64,000 nucleotides of DNA, from NCBI RefSeq assembly GCF_014653435.1, contig NZ_BNAO01000001.1, positions 1 to 64,000 of the forward strand, read 5' to 3'. The DNA comes from Alishewanella longhuensis. Its GTDB lineage: Bacteria; Pseudomonadota; Gammaproteobacteria; Enterobacterales; Alteromonadaceae. Positions within the stretch are counted from its first letter, which is position 1. The number at the start of each line of letters is the position of its first letter. Shown in pieces: positions 45,654 to 57,658 of the stretch. Under the pieces are notes generated by a model. That model saw nothing but the letters and a program-made list of their open reading frames with translations. It did no database searches and was not told the origin of the DNA. A program made the position numbers and the translations under genes.

Positions 45654-46090
45654 TCCAGATCGGGATAACTTTAAGCCGGATCCTGTTACTGGATCCGGCA
45701 AACCCATAATTACAATGACTCGCAGGATCTTATGATCTTGTTATCCTCACCTTACCCACAATATCCCATCTTTACTAAACGATTTGTGTATAACAATAGC
45801 TTTTACCGGTGATTAAGCTGTATTTATCCAATTTATAAAAAAATATTCTAAGGAGTCTGTGTATAACTGTGGATCTTACGCACCGCTTTAAAGCGATCAG
45901 ATCCAAGCTTGATCACAGGATCTGATCTACTCTAATTGCTTGATCCTCTTTTATAAAAACAACTTATCCACGCAAAACAGCCTCAGTAATAGAAGTAATA
46001 ACAGAAAAGATCTTAAAAAGATCCTATATATATTAAGCAGGATCCTGATCAGACTTAGGCATTTCACTCGTGGTCAGATCAAGCTACAAT
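45634..46090. other. Chromosomal replication origin oriC
   Basis: The mioC-mnmG gap holds 18 GATC sites between 45652 and 46080. DnaA-box-like 9-mers are TTATACACA at 45634 (+), 45785-45793 (-) and 45858-45866 (-); TTATCCTCA 45741; TTACCCACA 45752; TTATCCACG 45964; plus weaker TTATCCAAT 45824. The unwinding element is the AT-rich 46002-46050 on the mnmG side, where GATC-starting AT-rich repeats resemble the E. coli 13-mers. Read from mnmG, the order is unwinding element, R1-like box, then TTATACACA boxes, close to E. coli oriC. Dense GATC suggests Dam/SeqA control. No coding sequence is seen in 45654-46130. Confidence 0.9.
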
Positions 46091-46130
46091 ATGCACCCTG
46101 TTTAAACTTGCTAACTGATTCGAGGCAATA

Positions 46131-48020
46131 ATGCTGTTTCAAGAAACTTTTGATGTGATCGTAGTAGGCGGTGGTCATGCTGGAACGGAAGCTGCTCTAG
46201 CTGCTGCCCGTGCTGGACAAAATACCCTATTACTAACGCATAACATTGAAACCCTCGGTCAGATGTCGTGTAACCCCGCTATTGGTGGTATTGGCAAAGG
46301 CCATTTAGTTAAAGAAATCGATGCTCTTGGTGGCGCTATGGCAATAGCTGCTGATAAAGGCGGTATTCAATTTCGCACGCTAAACAGCTCTAAAGGCCCG
46401 GCAGTTAGAGCCACAAGGGCGCAAGCCGATCGGCAACTTTATCGTGCTGCCATTCGACATATTCTAGAAAACCAGCCAAACCTTAAAATTTTTCAACAAG
46501 CCTGTGATGATATCATCGTCGAACAGGATCAGGTGAAAGGTGTAGTAACCCAAATGGGCTTAAAATTCCGCAGTAAAAGCGTCGTGCTTACTGTCGGAAC
46601 CTTTTTGGGTGGTCAAATCCATATTGGTTTAGAACAATTTTCTGGTGGTAGAGCAGGCGACCCGCCATCTATTGCTTTGGCGAAACGTTTACGCGAATTA
46701 CCATTTAGAGTAGATCGCTTAAAAACAGGTACGCCTCCCCGGATCGACGCCAGAACGGTTGATTTTTCCGTTATGCAAGCACAGCCTGGTGATACACCAA
46801 CACCAGTATTTTCGTTTTTAGGCAAACAGAGCGATCATCCTACTCAGATCCCCTGTTTTATTACCTATACCAATGAACAAACCCATGATGTGATCCGCAG
46901 CAATCTGGATCGCTCACCTATGTACACAGGGGTAATTGAAGGTATTGGCCCACGTTATTGCCCGTCTATTGAAGATAAAGTCATGCGTTTTGCTGATAAA
47001 GATAAACACCAGATCTTTATCGAACCCGAAGGCTTAACGACACATGAGCTTTACCCAAATGGCATCTCCACCAGCCTGCCCTTTGACGTACAGTTAAGTA
47101 TTGTTCGCTCAATAAAAGGAATGGAAAACGCTTACATCACACGACCAGGCTATGCCATAGAATATGATTTCTTCGATCCACGCGATCTAAAAGCAACGCT
47201 TGAAACCAAGTTTATTAAAGGCCTATTTTTTGCTGGCCAGATCAACGGCACTACCGGTTACGAAGAAGCCGGTGCTCAAGGCTTATTGGCAGGATTAAAT
47301 GCCGCATTGTACGCTCAAGATCTAGCAGGCTGGTCACCGAGTCGGGATCAAGCCTACTTAGGTGTATTAGTTGATGATCTCACCACCTTAGGTACCAAAG
47401 AGCCTTATCGTATGTTTACCAGCCGTGCTGAATATCGGCTAATGCTGCGTGAAGATAACGCTGATGCCCGCTTAACGGCTAAAGGCCGCGAGTTTGGTTT
47501 AGTTGATGATATCCGCTGGGCAGCATTTAATGAAAAAATGGAACAAATTGAACTAGAACGGCAACGCTTAAGGCAAAGTTGGATCCATCCACAGCATAGC
47601 GCATTACACGAAGTAAATTTATTACTAAAAACACCGTTAAGCCGTGAAGCCAGCTTGGAAGAACTAATTCGCCGGCCAGAAATGACTTACCAGCAATTAT
47701 TGCAAATTAGCGATTTAGGGCCTGGTTTAACCGATCCTATAGCTGCTGAACAAGTTGAGATCCAAATTAAGTACGAAGGCTACATTAACCGACAACAAGA
47801 TGAAATTGCTAAACAACAACGCAATGAAGCCAGCAAATTACCTGCCAGCTTCGATTACAGCCAAGTGAAAGGTTTATCCAATGAAGTTGTGTTGAAATTA
47901 AATCAAACCCAGCCGGAAACTGTTGGTCAAGCATCCAGGATCTCCGGTATTACGCCGGCTGCGATATCCTTATTGCTGGTTTATCTGAAAAAACAAGGTT
48001 TGCTGCGAAAAAGCGCTTAA
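46131..48020 (+). CDS. mnmG: tRNA uridine 5-carboxymethylaminomethyl modification enzyme MnmG
   Basis: A 629-aa (E. coli 629) FAD protein, partner of MnmE in wobble uridine modification. The N-terminal dinucleotide fold is [19 protein letters not shown]; further markers are [45 protein letters not shown] and [10 protein letters not shown], with a helical C-terminal domain. GAGG precedes the ATG. It leads an operon transcribed away from oriC: mnmG-rsmG-parA-parB. Confidence 0.98.
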   Translation: MLFQETFDVIVVGGGHAGTEAALAAARAGQNTLLLTHNIETLGQMSCNPAIGGIGKGHLVKEIDALGGAMAIAADKGGIQFRTLNSSKGPAVRATRAQADRQLYRAAIRHILENQPNLKIFQQACDDIIVEQDQVKGVVTQMGLKFRSKSVVLTVGTFLGGQIHIGLEQFSGGRAGDPPSIALAKRLRELPFRVDRLKTGTPPRIDARTVDFSVMQAQPGDTPTPVFSFLGKQSDHPTQIPCFITYTNEQTHDVIRSNLDRSPMYTGVIEGIGPRYCPSIEDKVMRFADKDKHQIFIEPEGLTTHELYPNGISTSLPFDVQLSIVRSIKGMENAYITRPGYAIEYDFFDPRDLKATLETKFIKGLFFAGQINGTTGYEEAGAQGLLAGLNAALYAQDLAGWSPSRDQAYLGVLVDDLTTLGTKEPYRMFTSRAEYRLMLREDNADARLTAKGREFGLVDDIRWAAFNEKMEQIELERQRLRQSWIHPQHSALHEVNLLLKTPLSREASLEELIRRPEMTYQQLLQISDLGPGLTDPIAAEQVEIQIKYEGYINRQQDEIAKQQRNEASKLPASFDYSQVKGLSNEVVLKLNQTQPETVGQASRISGITPAAISLLLVYLKKQGLLRKSA

Positions 48021-48029
48021 AGGACCCTT

Positions 48030-48656
48030 ATGCTTGATTTGTTATCCCGTTTGCGCGATCTTGTCGCGCAAACGTCTTTAGAACTATCTGAAACCCAGCT
48101 AAAACAATGCATAGCCTATGTCTCATTATTAGACAAATGGAATAGCGCTTATAACCTAACTTCAGTGCGCGATCCAAAGGAAATGCTAATGAAGCATGTA
48201 CTGGATAGCTTGGTGGTAGCACCACATCTCACGGGTAACAATTTTATCGATGTCGGTACCGGGCCAGGTTTGCCTGGCATATTGTTGGCGATCTATTACC
48301 CAGACAAACACTTTACCTTACTCGATAGCCTGGGTAAGAGGATCCGCTTTTTAAATCAGGTTAAATTACAATTAAACCTGCAAAATGTGACTCCACTGCA
48401 AAGCCGGGTTGAAGATCACCAACCTGAACAAGGCTATGATGGTGTAATAAGTCGGGCTTTTGCGTCTCTTAATGATATGCTTGCATGGTGTAAGCATTTA
48501 CCAGCGGTAAATGGCCAGTTTTTCGCCATGAAAGGGGCTGCAGTGCAAGAAGAAATTGCAGCTTTGCCGGATTTTGTTAAAGTAATGGCTATTAAAAACT
48601 TACAGGTACCAGAGCTGGATGCCCAGCGACATCTGGTTATACTGGCAAAAGTTTAA
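48030..48656 (+). CDS. rsmG: 16S rRNA (guanine527-N7)-methyltransferase RsmG
   Basis: A 208-aa SAM methyltransferase (GidB). Motif I is [17 protein letters not shown], and [11 protein letters not shown] is the conserved region IV segment. In other species loss gives low-level streptomycin resistance. AAAGGA precedes the ATG, 9 nt after mnmG. Confidence 0.97.
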   Translation: MLDLLSRLRDLVAQTSLELSETQLKQCIAYVSLLDKWNSAYNLTSVRDPKEMLMKHVLDSLVVAPHLTGNNFIDVGTGPGLPGILLAIYYPDKHFTLLDSLGKRIRFLNQVKLQLNLQNVTPLQSRVEDHQPEQGYDGVISRAFASLNDMLAWCKHLPAVNGQFFAMKGAAVQEEIAALPDFVKVMAIKNLQVPELDAQRHLVILAKV

Positions 48657-48673
48657 TCATCAAGAGGGATCAC

Positions 48674-49471
48674 GTGGGTAAAATCATCGCAATAGCTAAC
48701 CAAAAAGGCGGCGTGGGTAAAACAACCACAGCGGTGAATTTAGCAGCCTCTATGGCGGCAACCAAACGCAAAGTGTTGCTTATTGATCTGGATCCACAAG
48801 GCAATGCTACTATGGGCAGTGGCGTAGATAAATACGAGTTAGCTGCTAGCGCTTATGAGTTATTAATTGATGAAAAGCCGCTATCTGAAGTAGTGGTTAA
48901 AGAAACCACCGGTGGCTACCATTTAATTGGGGCAAACTCTGACGTTACTGCCGCCGAAGTGCGTTTAATGGATGTATTTGCCCGGGAACTCCGTCTGCGT
49001 AATGCCCTGAAAGCTTACAAAAGTAGCTACGATTTTATTTTTATTGACTGCCCTCCTTCACTCAATATGCTAACAGTAAATGCTATGGCTGCTGCAGACA
49101 GTGTATTAGTGCCGATGCAGTGTGAATATTTTGCTTTAGAAGGCTTAACTGCACTGGTTGATACTATTAATAAATTAGCAGCAGTGGTAAACGCGGATCT
49201 TAAGATCGAAGGGGTGCTACGTACTATGTACGATCCACGCAATCGATTGGCTAATGACGTATCTGATCAATTAAAACAGCATTTTGGCGATAAAGTCTAC
49301 CGTGCCGTAATCCCTCGCAATGTTCGCTTAGCTGAAGCTCCAAGTTTTGGAACACCTGTGATGTATTATGATAAGAGCTCAAGCGGAGCCAAAGCTTATT
49401 TAGCTTTAGCTGGTGAAATGTTGCGACGCTCAGAAAAAAAAGCGAGTAACAGTAGTACCTTAGCCCAATAA
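48674..49471 (+). CDS. parA: Chromosome-partitioning ATPase ParA (Soj)
   Basis: A 265-aa deviant-Walker ATPase: NQKGGVGKTTTAVNLA (residues 9-24, with the signature Lys11), DLDPQGNAT, and DCPPSLNMLTVNAM. It has no N-terminal DNA-binding extension, as is typical of chromosomal ParA. GTG start with GAGGG upstream. With ParB and the parS sites in recF it should segregate the origin region. Confidence 0.97.
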   Translation: MGKIIAIANQKGGVGKTTTAVNLAASMAATKRKVLLIDLDPQGNATMGSGVDKYELAASAYELLIDEKPLSEVVVKETTGGYHLIGANSDVTAAEVRLMDVFARELRLRNALKAYKSSYDFIFIDCPPSLNMLTVNAMAAADSVLVPMQCEYFALEGLTALVDTINKLAAVVNADLKIEGVLRTMYDPRNRLANDVSDQLKQHFGDKVYRAVIPRNVRLAEAPSFGTPVMYYDKSSSGAKAYLALAGEMLRRSEKKASNSSTLAQ

Positions 49472-49496
49472 TACAAATTAAGGAATTCGATCGAGC

Positions 49497-50369
49497 ATGT
49501 CTTTAAAAAAACGTGGCTTAGGTAGAGGGCTTGATGCTCTGCTTACCGCCAGCAAACCCGCTAACTCAGCTTCTGCTTTACCATTGTCAGAGTTACAGAC
49601 GATCCCTGTAGAATTTTTAAGACCTGGTAAGTATCAGCCACGCAAAGATATGTCGCAAGATGCGCTGGAAGATTTGGCGAGTTCTATTAAAGCACAAGGT
49701 GTTATTCAACCAATAGTCGTTCGTTCACTGGCTGAAGATAGCTATGAGATTATTGCCGGCGAACGTCGTTGGCGCGCTGCACAAATAGCGCAGCTGGCAG
49801 AAGTGCCGTGTTTAATCAAAAATGTACCAGACGAAGCCGCTGTTGCTATCGCCTTAATTGAAAATATTCAGCGCGAAGATTTAAACGCCATGGAAGAAGC
49901 CGTTGCTTTGCAGCGCTTATTATCAGAATTTGAGTTAACACATCAGCAAGTGGCTGATGCGGTGGGTAAATCGCGGGCTAGTGTCAGCAATTTACTGCGC
50001 CTTAATCAATTAAATGATGATGTAAAACTGTTGTTGGAACATGGCGATATTGAAATGGGCCATGCCCGCGCCTTGTTAGCACTCGAGGGTAATAGCCAAT
50101 CGGACGCCGCCAGGTTAGTAGCAGCAAAACAATTAACCGTGCGTGATACCGAAAATCTGGTAAGAAAAATTCTTGAGCCAGCACCGCAAAAATCAGAAAA
50201 ACAAAAAGACCCAGATGTTGCTGCGTTAGAACAACGCTTAGCTGAGCATTTTGCTGCTCAAGTACATATTGATTACAACAAAAAAGGTAAAGGCAGTTTA
50301 GTCATAAACTACAGCAGCCTAAGCGAACTGGATGGTATTTTAGACAAATTGCAGCTAGGTGAAAACTAA
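49497..50369 (+). CDS. parB: Chromosome-partitioning CTPase/clamp ParB (Spo0J)
   Basis: A 290-aa protein: N-terminal KKRGLGRGLDALL (ParA-stimulating peptide), ParB/sulfiredoxin CTPase domain with GKYQPRKD and GERRWRAA, ENIQREDLNAMEEA, a helix-turn-helix (QQVADAVGKSRASVSNLLRL) that reads parS, and a C-terminal dimerisation domain. 25 nt after parA. Confidence 0.97.
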   Translation: MSLKKRGLGRGLDALLTASKPANSASALPLSELQTIPVEFLRPGKYQPRKDMSQDALEDLASSIKAQGVIQPIVVRSLAEDSYEIIAGERRWRAAQIAQLAEVPCLIKNVPDEAAVAIALIENIQREDLNAMEEAVALQRLLSEFELTHQQVADAVGKSRASVSNLLRLNQLNDDVKLLLEHGDIEMGHARALLALEGNSQSDAARLVAAKQLTVRDTENLVRKILEPAPQKSEKQKDPDVAALEQRLAEHFAAQVHIDYNKKGKGSLVINYSSLSELDGILDKLQLGEN

Positions 50370-50408
50370 GCGGAGATTTCTGTTTTCAAATCAGCTACAA
50401 GACTATAG

Positions 50409-50452
50409 TTGCAACCGCTTTTTGTTGCAAAAGAAGGCAGGTTAAGTATACT
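50409..50452 (+). promoter_or_regulatory. atp operon promoter overlapped by an inverted repeat
   Basis: TTGCAA (50425-50430), a 16-nt spacer and TATACT (50447-50452) form a good sigma-70 promoter 53 nt before atpI. TTGCAAC (50409-50415) and GTTGCAA (50424-50430) make a 7-bp inverted repeat whose right arm is the -35, so a repressor could act here. Confidence 0.6.
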
Positions 50453-50505
50453 TGCGGCTGTTTTTTTGCCTAAGTTTGTAGGCATTGACTGAAAGTGGAG
50501 ATGTA

Positions 50506-50880
50506 ATGCAACCGAATCCGCGACAGGTTCGAATTTCAGCCTACAAATTGGTCGCTTTTCAGGTTGTCGTTGCTGCTTTAACCGCATTATATTTTGCCGT
50601 TACCAGTGATGAATTAGCGGCAAAATCTGCCTTTAAAGGCGGGCTTATTGCAGCAGTACCAAATTTTGTGTTTGCGCTGATCGCTTTTTGGACCTTAGGT
50701 CGTGGCAGCGTAGAACAAGCGAAGACGGCGATGATGCGCGGTCATTCGTTGAAAATAATTTTGACCATAGTGTTGTTCGCAGTAGTTATGCAACAGGAAA
50801 TCGCGGCAGGTCCTCTGATGCTCGGTTTTATCCTGACATTACTGGCACAATGGTCAACAGCAATTTTCTTTAAACATTGA
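50506..50880 (+). CDS. atpI: ATP synthase assembly protein AtpI
   Basis: A 124-aa inner-membrane protein with about four TM helices, first in the atp operon. AtpI is thought to assist c-ring assembly or ion supply and is not part of the final enzyme. ATG 50506 has GGAG 6 nt upstream; an upstream in-frame start would add 7 residues through the ribosome binding site. 15 nt before atpB. Confidence 0.9.
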   Translation: MQPNPRQVRISAYKLVAFQVVVAALTALYFAVTSDELAAKSAFKGGLIAAVPNFVFALIAFWTLGRGSVEQAKTAMMRGHSLKIILTIVLFAVVMQQEIAAGPLMLGFILTLLAQWSTAIFFKH

Positions 50881-50892
50881 TTATTGGGATGA

Positions 50893-51762
<870 letters not shown>

Positions 51763-51811
51763 TTTTTAGCTTTATTTTTAACTTAACTTTAACTTTAAAC
51801 TATCGGAGTAA

Positions 51812-52072
<261 letters not shown>

Positions 52073-52124
52073 TTCTCTGACGTTTAGCTAAACCAAGAAC
52101 TAACTTAACTAAGGAGGAGCGGAC

Positions 52125-52595
52125 GTGAATCTGACTCTGACTATAATTGGACAGATGATTGCATTTGCAGTCTTCGTGCTGTTCTGTATGAAGTACATTT
52201 GGCCACCGCTGATGAACGCGATTGAAGCGCGTCAAAAGAAAATCGCGGATGGTTTATCGGCTTCAGACAGAGCTGAAAAAGACCTGATGTTAGCGCAGGA
52301 CAAAGCTAAAGATCAGCTAAAAGATGCCAAAGCGAAAGCCGCAGAAATCATTGACCAAGCGCGTAAGCGCGAAGCTAAGTTGATTGACGAAGCCGTTGCG
52401 AAAGCGAATGCCGAACGTGATGTTATTTTGGCACAAGCAAAAGCCGAGGTTGAAGCTGAGCGTAACCGTTTACGTGAAGATTTACGCAAACAGGTTGCTG
52501 CTCTGGCGATTGCCGGTGCAGAGAAGATCCTGCAACGTTCAATTGATGAAGCTGCGCATGCAGACATTCTGGAAAAACTGGTACAAGAACTGTAA
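52125..52595 (+). CDS. atpF: ATP synthase F0 subunit b
   Basis: A 156-aa (E. coli 156) stator subunit: one N-terminal TM ([20 protein letters not shown]) then a long charged, Ala/Lys/Glu-rich coiled coil. GTG start behind a very strong AAGGAGGAG. 12 nt before atpH. Confidence 0.97.
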   Translation: MNLTLTIIGQMIAFAVFVLFCMKYIWPPLMNAIEARQKKIADGLSASDRAEKDLMLAQDKAKDQLKDAKAKAAEIIDQARKREAKLIDEAVAKANAERDVILAQAKAEVEAERNRLREDLRKQVAALAIAGAEKILQRSIDEAAHADILEKLVQEL

Positions 52596-52607
52596 AGAGG
52601 ATGAGCT

Positions 52608-53141
52608 ATGTCTGATTTGACGAATATTGCTCGTCCATATGCCAAAGCCGCCTTTGATTTTGCTGTTGAGCAAAATGCCTTGGCAACTTGGCTAGAGATG
52701 TTAGTGTTTGCTGCCGAGGTTGCGAAAAACGACCAGGTAGCAGCGCTACTTCGAACTACAGGTATTGCTGAAGAGCAAGCCAACCTTTTTATCCAGGTAT
52801 GTGGTGAGCAACTTAATGCACATGGCCAAAACTTTATTAAAGTAATGGCAGAAAATCACCGCTTGTTGGCGTTGCCAGAAGTGTTAGCGACCTTTGTTGA
52901 GCATAAAGCCGAGTATGAAAAAGAAGTTACCGTTGATGTGACTTCTGCTTCAGTACTGAATGCTGCACAACAAGATAAGTTGATCGCTGCACTTTCGAAA
53001 CGTTTACAACGCAAGGTTAAATTGAACTGTAGCGTTAATCCTGACGTGGTAGGCGGTATGCTGATCCGTGCAGGTGACATGGTAATTGATGGCTCGGTCC
53101 GCGGTAAGCTGGATCGTTTAGCAACTGCGCTGCAGTCGTAA
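52608..53141 (+). CDS. atpH: ATP synthase F1 subunit delta
   Basis: A 177-aa (E. coli 177) subunit linking F1 to the b-stalk. It begins with [18 protein letters not shown] and has the C-terminal [20 protein letters not shown], both family hallmarks. AGAGGATGAG precedes the ATG. Confidence 0.97.
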   Translation: MSDLTNIARPYAKAAFDFAVEQNALATWLEMLVFAAEVAKNDQVAALLRTTGIAEEQANLFIQVCGEQLNAHGQNFIKVMAENHRLLALPEVLATFVEHKAEYEKEVTVDVTSASVLNAAQQDKLIAALSKRLQRKVKLNCSVNPDVVGGMLIRAGDMVIDGSVRGKLDRLATALQS

Positions 53142-53154
53142 TGGGGAACAGAGA

Positions 53155-54696
53155 ATGCAACTGAATTCCACAGAAATATCTGAACTGATCAAAAGTCGTA
53201 TTGCTCAGTTTGACGTGGTCAGTGAAGCTCGTAACGAAGGAACTATCGTTCAGGTAACTGACGGTATCATTCGTATCAATGGCCTGGCAGACTGTATGCA
53301 AGGCGAAATGATTGAGCTTCCTGGCAGCCGTTATGCAATCGCACTGAACTTAGAGCGTAACTCAGTGGGTGCGGTAGTAATGGGTCCATATGCCGACTTA
53401 ACAGAAGGCACCAAAGTTAAAAGTACTGGCCGTATCCTTGAAGTACCAGTAGGCCCAGGCCTGTTAGGTCGTGTGGTTAACACCTTGGGTGCACCTATTG
53501 ATGGTAAAGGTCCGGTAGAAGCAGCAGGTTATGAACCTGTTGAAAAAATTGCACCAGGTGTAATCGACCGTCAATCGGTAGATCAGCCAATGCAAACCGG
53601 TTACAAATCTGTTGATGCAATGATTCCAATCGGCCGTGGCCAGCGGGAATTATTAATCGGTGACCGTCAGACTGGTAAAACAGCACTGGCTATCGATGCC
53701 ATCATCAATCAGAAAGGTACTGGTGTTAAGTGCGTATACGTAGCGATTGGCCAAAAGGCCTCTACTATTGCTAACGTGGTACGTAAACTGGAAGAGCACG
53801 GCGCTTTAGCACACACTATTGTGGTTGTCGCCTCTGCTTCTGAAGCGGCTGCTCTGCAGTTCTTAGCACCGTACTCTGGTTGTACTATGGGTGAATACTT
53901 CCGTGACAACGGTGAAGATGCGCTGATCGTATACGATGATTTGTCTAAGCAAGCTGTTGCTTACCGTCAAATCTCGTTACTGTTACGTCGTCCACCGGGC
54001 CGTGAAGCTTACCCAGGTGACGTATTCTATTTACACTCTCGCTTACTAGAGCGTGCATCTCGTGTTAATGCTGACTATGTAGAGCGTTACACTAAAGGTG
54101 CGGTAACAGGTAAAACCGGTTCTTTAACGGCCTTACCAATTATCGAAACGCAAGCGGGTGACGTATCAGCATTCGTACCCACTAACGTAATTTCGATTAC
54201 CGATGGTCAGATCTTCTTAGAAACTGACTTATTTAACGCCGGTATCCGTCCTGCGGTTAACGCTGGTATTTCGGTATCGCGGGTTGGTGGTGCAGCGCAA
54301 ACGAAAATCATCAAAAAGCTGGGTGGTGGTATCCGTTTAGCTTTAGCACAGTACTCAGAACTTGCAGCGTTCGCGCAGTTTGCTTCTGACCTGGACGATG
54401 CGACCCGCGCTCAGTTAGAGCACGGTCAAAAAGTTACTGAGCTGATGAAGCAGTTACAATATAGCCCAATGTCAGTAGCCGAAATGGGTATCTCTATTTT
54501 CGCTATTGAAAAAGGTTTTATGAAAGATGTAGACGTAGCCAAAATCCTGGATTTTGAAGCCGGCTTAATTTCTTACATGAAAGCTGAACACGCTGAGCTG
54601 ATGGCTGATATCGACAAAACCGGTAACTACAACGATCAAATCGAGTCTACGTTTAAAGCCGCTATTGAGAAATTCAAGGCAACGCAGACCTGGTAA
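53155..54696 (+). CDS. atpA: ATP synthase F1 subunit alpha
   Basis: A 513-aa (E. coli 513) non-catalytic nucleotide-binding subunit. P-loop [13 protein letters not shown], the [19 protein letters not shown] segment and the arginine-finger region VSRVGGAAQ are present. Its mRNA starts 14 nt after atpH. Confidence 0.98.
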   Translation: MQLNSTEISELIKSRIAQFDVVSEARNEGTIVQVTDGIIRINGLADCMQGEMIELPGSRYAIALNLERNSVGAVVMGPYADLTEGTKVKSTGRILEVPVGPGLLGRVVNTLGAPIDGKGPVEAAGYEPVEKIAPGVIDRQSVDQPMQTGYKSVDAMIPIGRGQRELLIGDRQTGKTALAIDAIINQKGTGVKCVYVAIGQKASTIANVVRKLEEHGALAHTIVVVASASEAAALQFLAPYSGCTMGEYFRDNGEDALIVYDDLSKQAVAYRQISLLLRRPPGREAYPGDVFYLHSRLLERASRVNADYVERYTKGAVTGKTGSLTALPIIETQAGDVSAFVPTNVISITDGQIFLETDLFNAGIRPAVNAGISVSRVGGAAQTKIIKKLGGGIRLALAQYSELAAFAQFASDLDDATRAQLEHGQKVTELMKQLQYSPMSVAEMGISIFAIEKGFMKDVDVAKILDFEAGLISYMKAEHAELMADIDKTGNYNDQIESTFKAAIEKFKATQTW

Positions 54697-54749
54697 GCAA
54701 TGCGGGTGGCTTAGCCACCCCATTCGTTGAATAAATCGGAGATACAGTC

Positions 54750-55613
54750 ATGGCCGGTGGTAAAGAGATAAAAAGTAAGATTGGGAGTATTAATAATACT
54801 CGCAAGATCACCAGTGCTATGGAAAAAGTTGCGGTCAGTAAAATGCGCAAAGCGCAAGACCGCGTGGCTGCAACTCGCCCATACGCTGAAGGTATGCGCA
54901 AAGTGATCGGTAACGTTGCCAATGGTAACCTGGAATACCGCCATCCGTATTTAGCGGATCGTGAGGTAAAGCGGGTTGGCTATATCGTCATCTCTACCGA
55001 CCGTGGTCTTTGTGGTGGCCTGAATACCAACGAATTTAAAAAAATTGCCGTTGATCTAAAACGTTGGAAAGACCAAGGCGTTACTGCTGAGTTTGCCGTT
55101 ATCGGTAACAAAGCAACTGCCTTCTTTAAGCGTTTCGGTGGTAAAGTTGTTGCTGCCCAGGCAGGTTCAGGTGATGTACCAAGGTTGGCCAACGTGATTG
55201 GTTCGGTGCAAGTCATGCTTAAAGCATTCGACGAAGGCCGGATTGACCGCTTATTCCTGGTGTATAACAAATTTGTTAACACTATGAAGCAAGAGCCAGT
55301 GATCGATCAATTGCTACCTTTGCCTAAAACAGACCTCGCGAAGCGTGAGCACAGCTGGGACTATATTTACGAGCCAGATCCACAACCTATTTTGGATATG
55401 TTACTGACTCGTTATATGGAATCACAGGTTTATCAAGGTGTTGTTGAGAATTTAGCCAGCGAACAAGCCGCCCGTATGGTGGCGATGAAAGCAGCTACCG
55501 ACAACGCAGGTAACCTGATGGATGACCTGAAGCTGGTTTACAACAAAGCACGTCAGGCTGCTATTACCCAAGAATTAAGCGAAATTGTCGCGGGTGCAGC
55601 AGCGGTAGGCTAA
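54750..55613 (+). CDS. atpG: ATP synthase F1 subunit gamma
   Basis: A 287-aa (E. coli 287) central rotor shaft with coiled-coil N- and C-terminal helices ([34 protein letters not shown]) and the [11 protein letters not shown] motif. GGAG precedes the ATG. Confidence 0.97.
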   Translation: MAGGKEIKSKIGSINNTRKITSAMEKVAVSKMRKAQDRVAATRPYAEGMRKVIGNVANGNLEYRHPYLADREVKRVGYIVISTDRGLCGGLNTNEFKKIAVDLKRWKDQGVTAEFAVIGNKATAFFKRFGGKVVAAQAGSGDVPRLANVIGSVQVMLKAFDEGRIDRLFLVYNKFVNTMKQEPVIDQLLPLPKTDLAKREHSWDYIYEPDPQPILDMLLTRYMESQVYQGVVENLASEQAARMVAMKAATDNAGNLMDDLKLVYNKARQAAITQELSEIVAGAAAVG

Positions 55614-55636
55614 GGTTTTAAGTTTTGCAAAATTGA

Positions 55637-57031
<1,395 letters not shown>

Positions 57032-57053
57032 GTTCAGGCTTTAGGAGAGCGAC

Positions 57054-57470
57054 ATGGCGATGACAGTGCAACTGGATGTAGTAAGTGCCGAAGAAAAAAT
57101 CTTCTCCGGCCTTGTCGAATCCGTGCAGGTCACAGGCAGTGAGGGCGAGTTGGGTATTTTACCTTTTCACGCCCCGTTACTGACCACCCTGAAACCTGGC
57201 ATGGTCCGTATCGTTAAACAGTTTGGCGAAGAACATTTGGTATATGTAGCTGGTGGTGTAATTGAAGTACAACCAGATGCGATTACCGTGCTAGCCGACG
57301 TTGCGGTACGTGGCGAAGACTTAGATGAGCAAGCTGCTTTAGACGCCCAAAAACAGGCAGAAGAAGCCATGCAGCATGCCAGCGCTGACTTTAATTACGC
57401 CGAAGCTGCAGCACAATTGGCCGAGGCCATTGCCCAGCTGCGTATTATTCAGAAAATGCGCAAAAAGTAA
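57054..57470 (+). CDS. atpC: ATP synthase F1 subunit epsilon
   Basis: A 138-aa (E. coli 139) subunit that couples the rotor to the c-ring and inhibits ATPase. N-terminal beta sandwich with [18 protein letters not shown] and a C-terminal helix pair. Last gene of the operon, closed by a strong terminator; glmU, which commonly follows, is absent here. Confidence 0.97.
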   Translation: MAMTVQLDVVSAEEKIFSGLVESVQVTGSEGELGILPFHAPLLTTLKPGMVRIVKQFGEEHLVYVAGGVIEVQPDAITVLADVAVRGEDLDEQAALDAQKQAEEAMQHASADFNYAEAAAQLAEAIAQLRIIQKMRKK

Positions 57471-57482
57471 GTTAACGTATCT

Positions 57483-57512
57483 AAAAAGGCCACCCTAGGG
57501 TGGCTTTTTTTT
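57483..57512 (+). terminator. atp operon terminator
   Basis: GCCACCC-TA-GGGTGGC stem preceded by AAAAAG and followed by eight T: a strong intrinsic terminator 12 nt after atpC. Confidence 0.92.
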
Positions 57513-57583
57513 CGCCCAGAATAGCGCGGATAGTCATAATACTAACTTAACTTTCTTTATTTACGTTAAATGGCGTTTACAAC

Positions 57584-57612
57584 TTGTTTCAATTCGAAAA
57601 GCTATTTATATT
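57584..57612 (+). promoter_or_regulatory. Promoter of the S9 peptidase gene
   Basis: TTGTTT (57584-57589), 17-nt spacer, TATATT (57607-57612), 47 nt before the ATG. Confidence 0.5.
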
Positions 57613-57658
57613 TAATTAGCGAGTTAAAAACTAATAATTACAATACAGGACAAATATT

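Noticed and set aside
48666-48682. CACGTG at the parA start codon as a parS site
   Set aside because: Only the central hexamer matches; flanking bases (GGGAT, GGTAA) do not.
52313-52783. A 156-codon open frame on the minus strand
   Set aside because: It spans the atpF-atpH junction antisense; composition reflects the Ala/Lys-rich coiled coil of subunit b.
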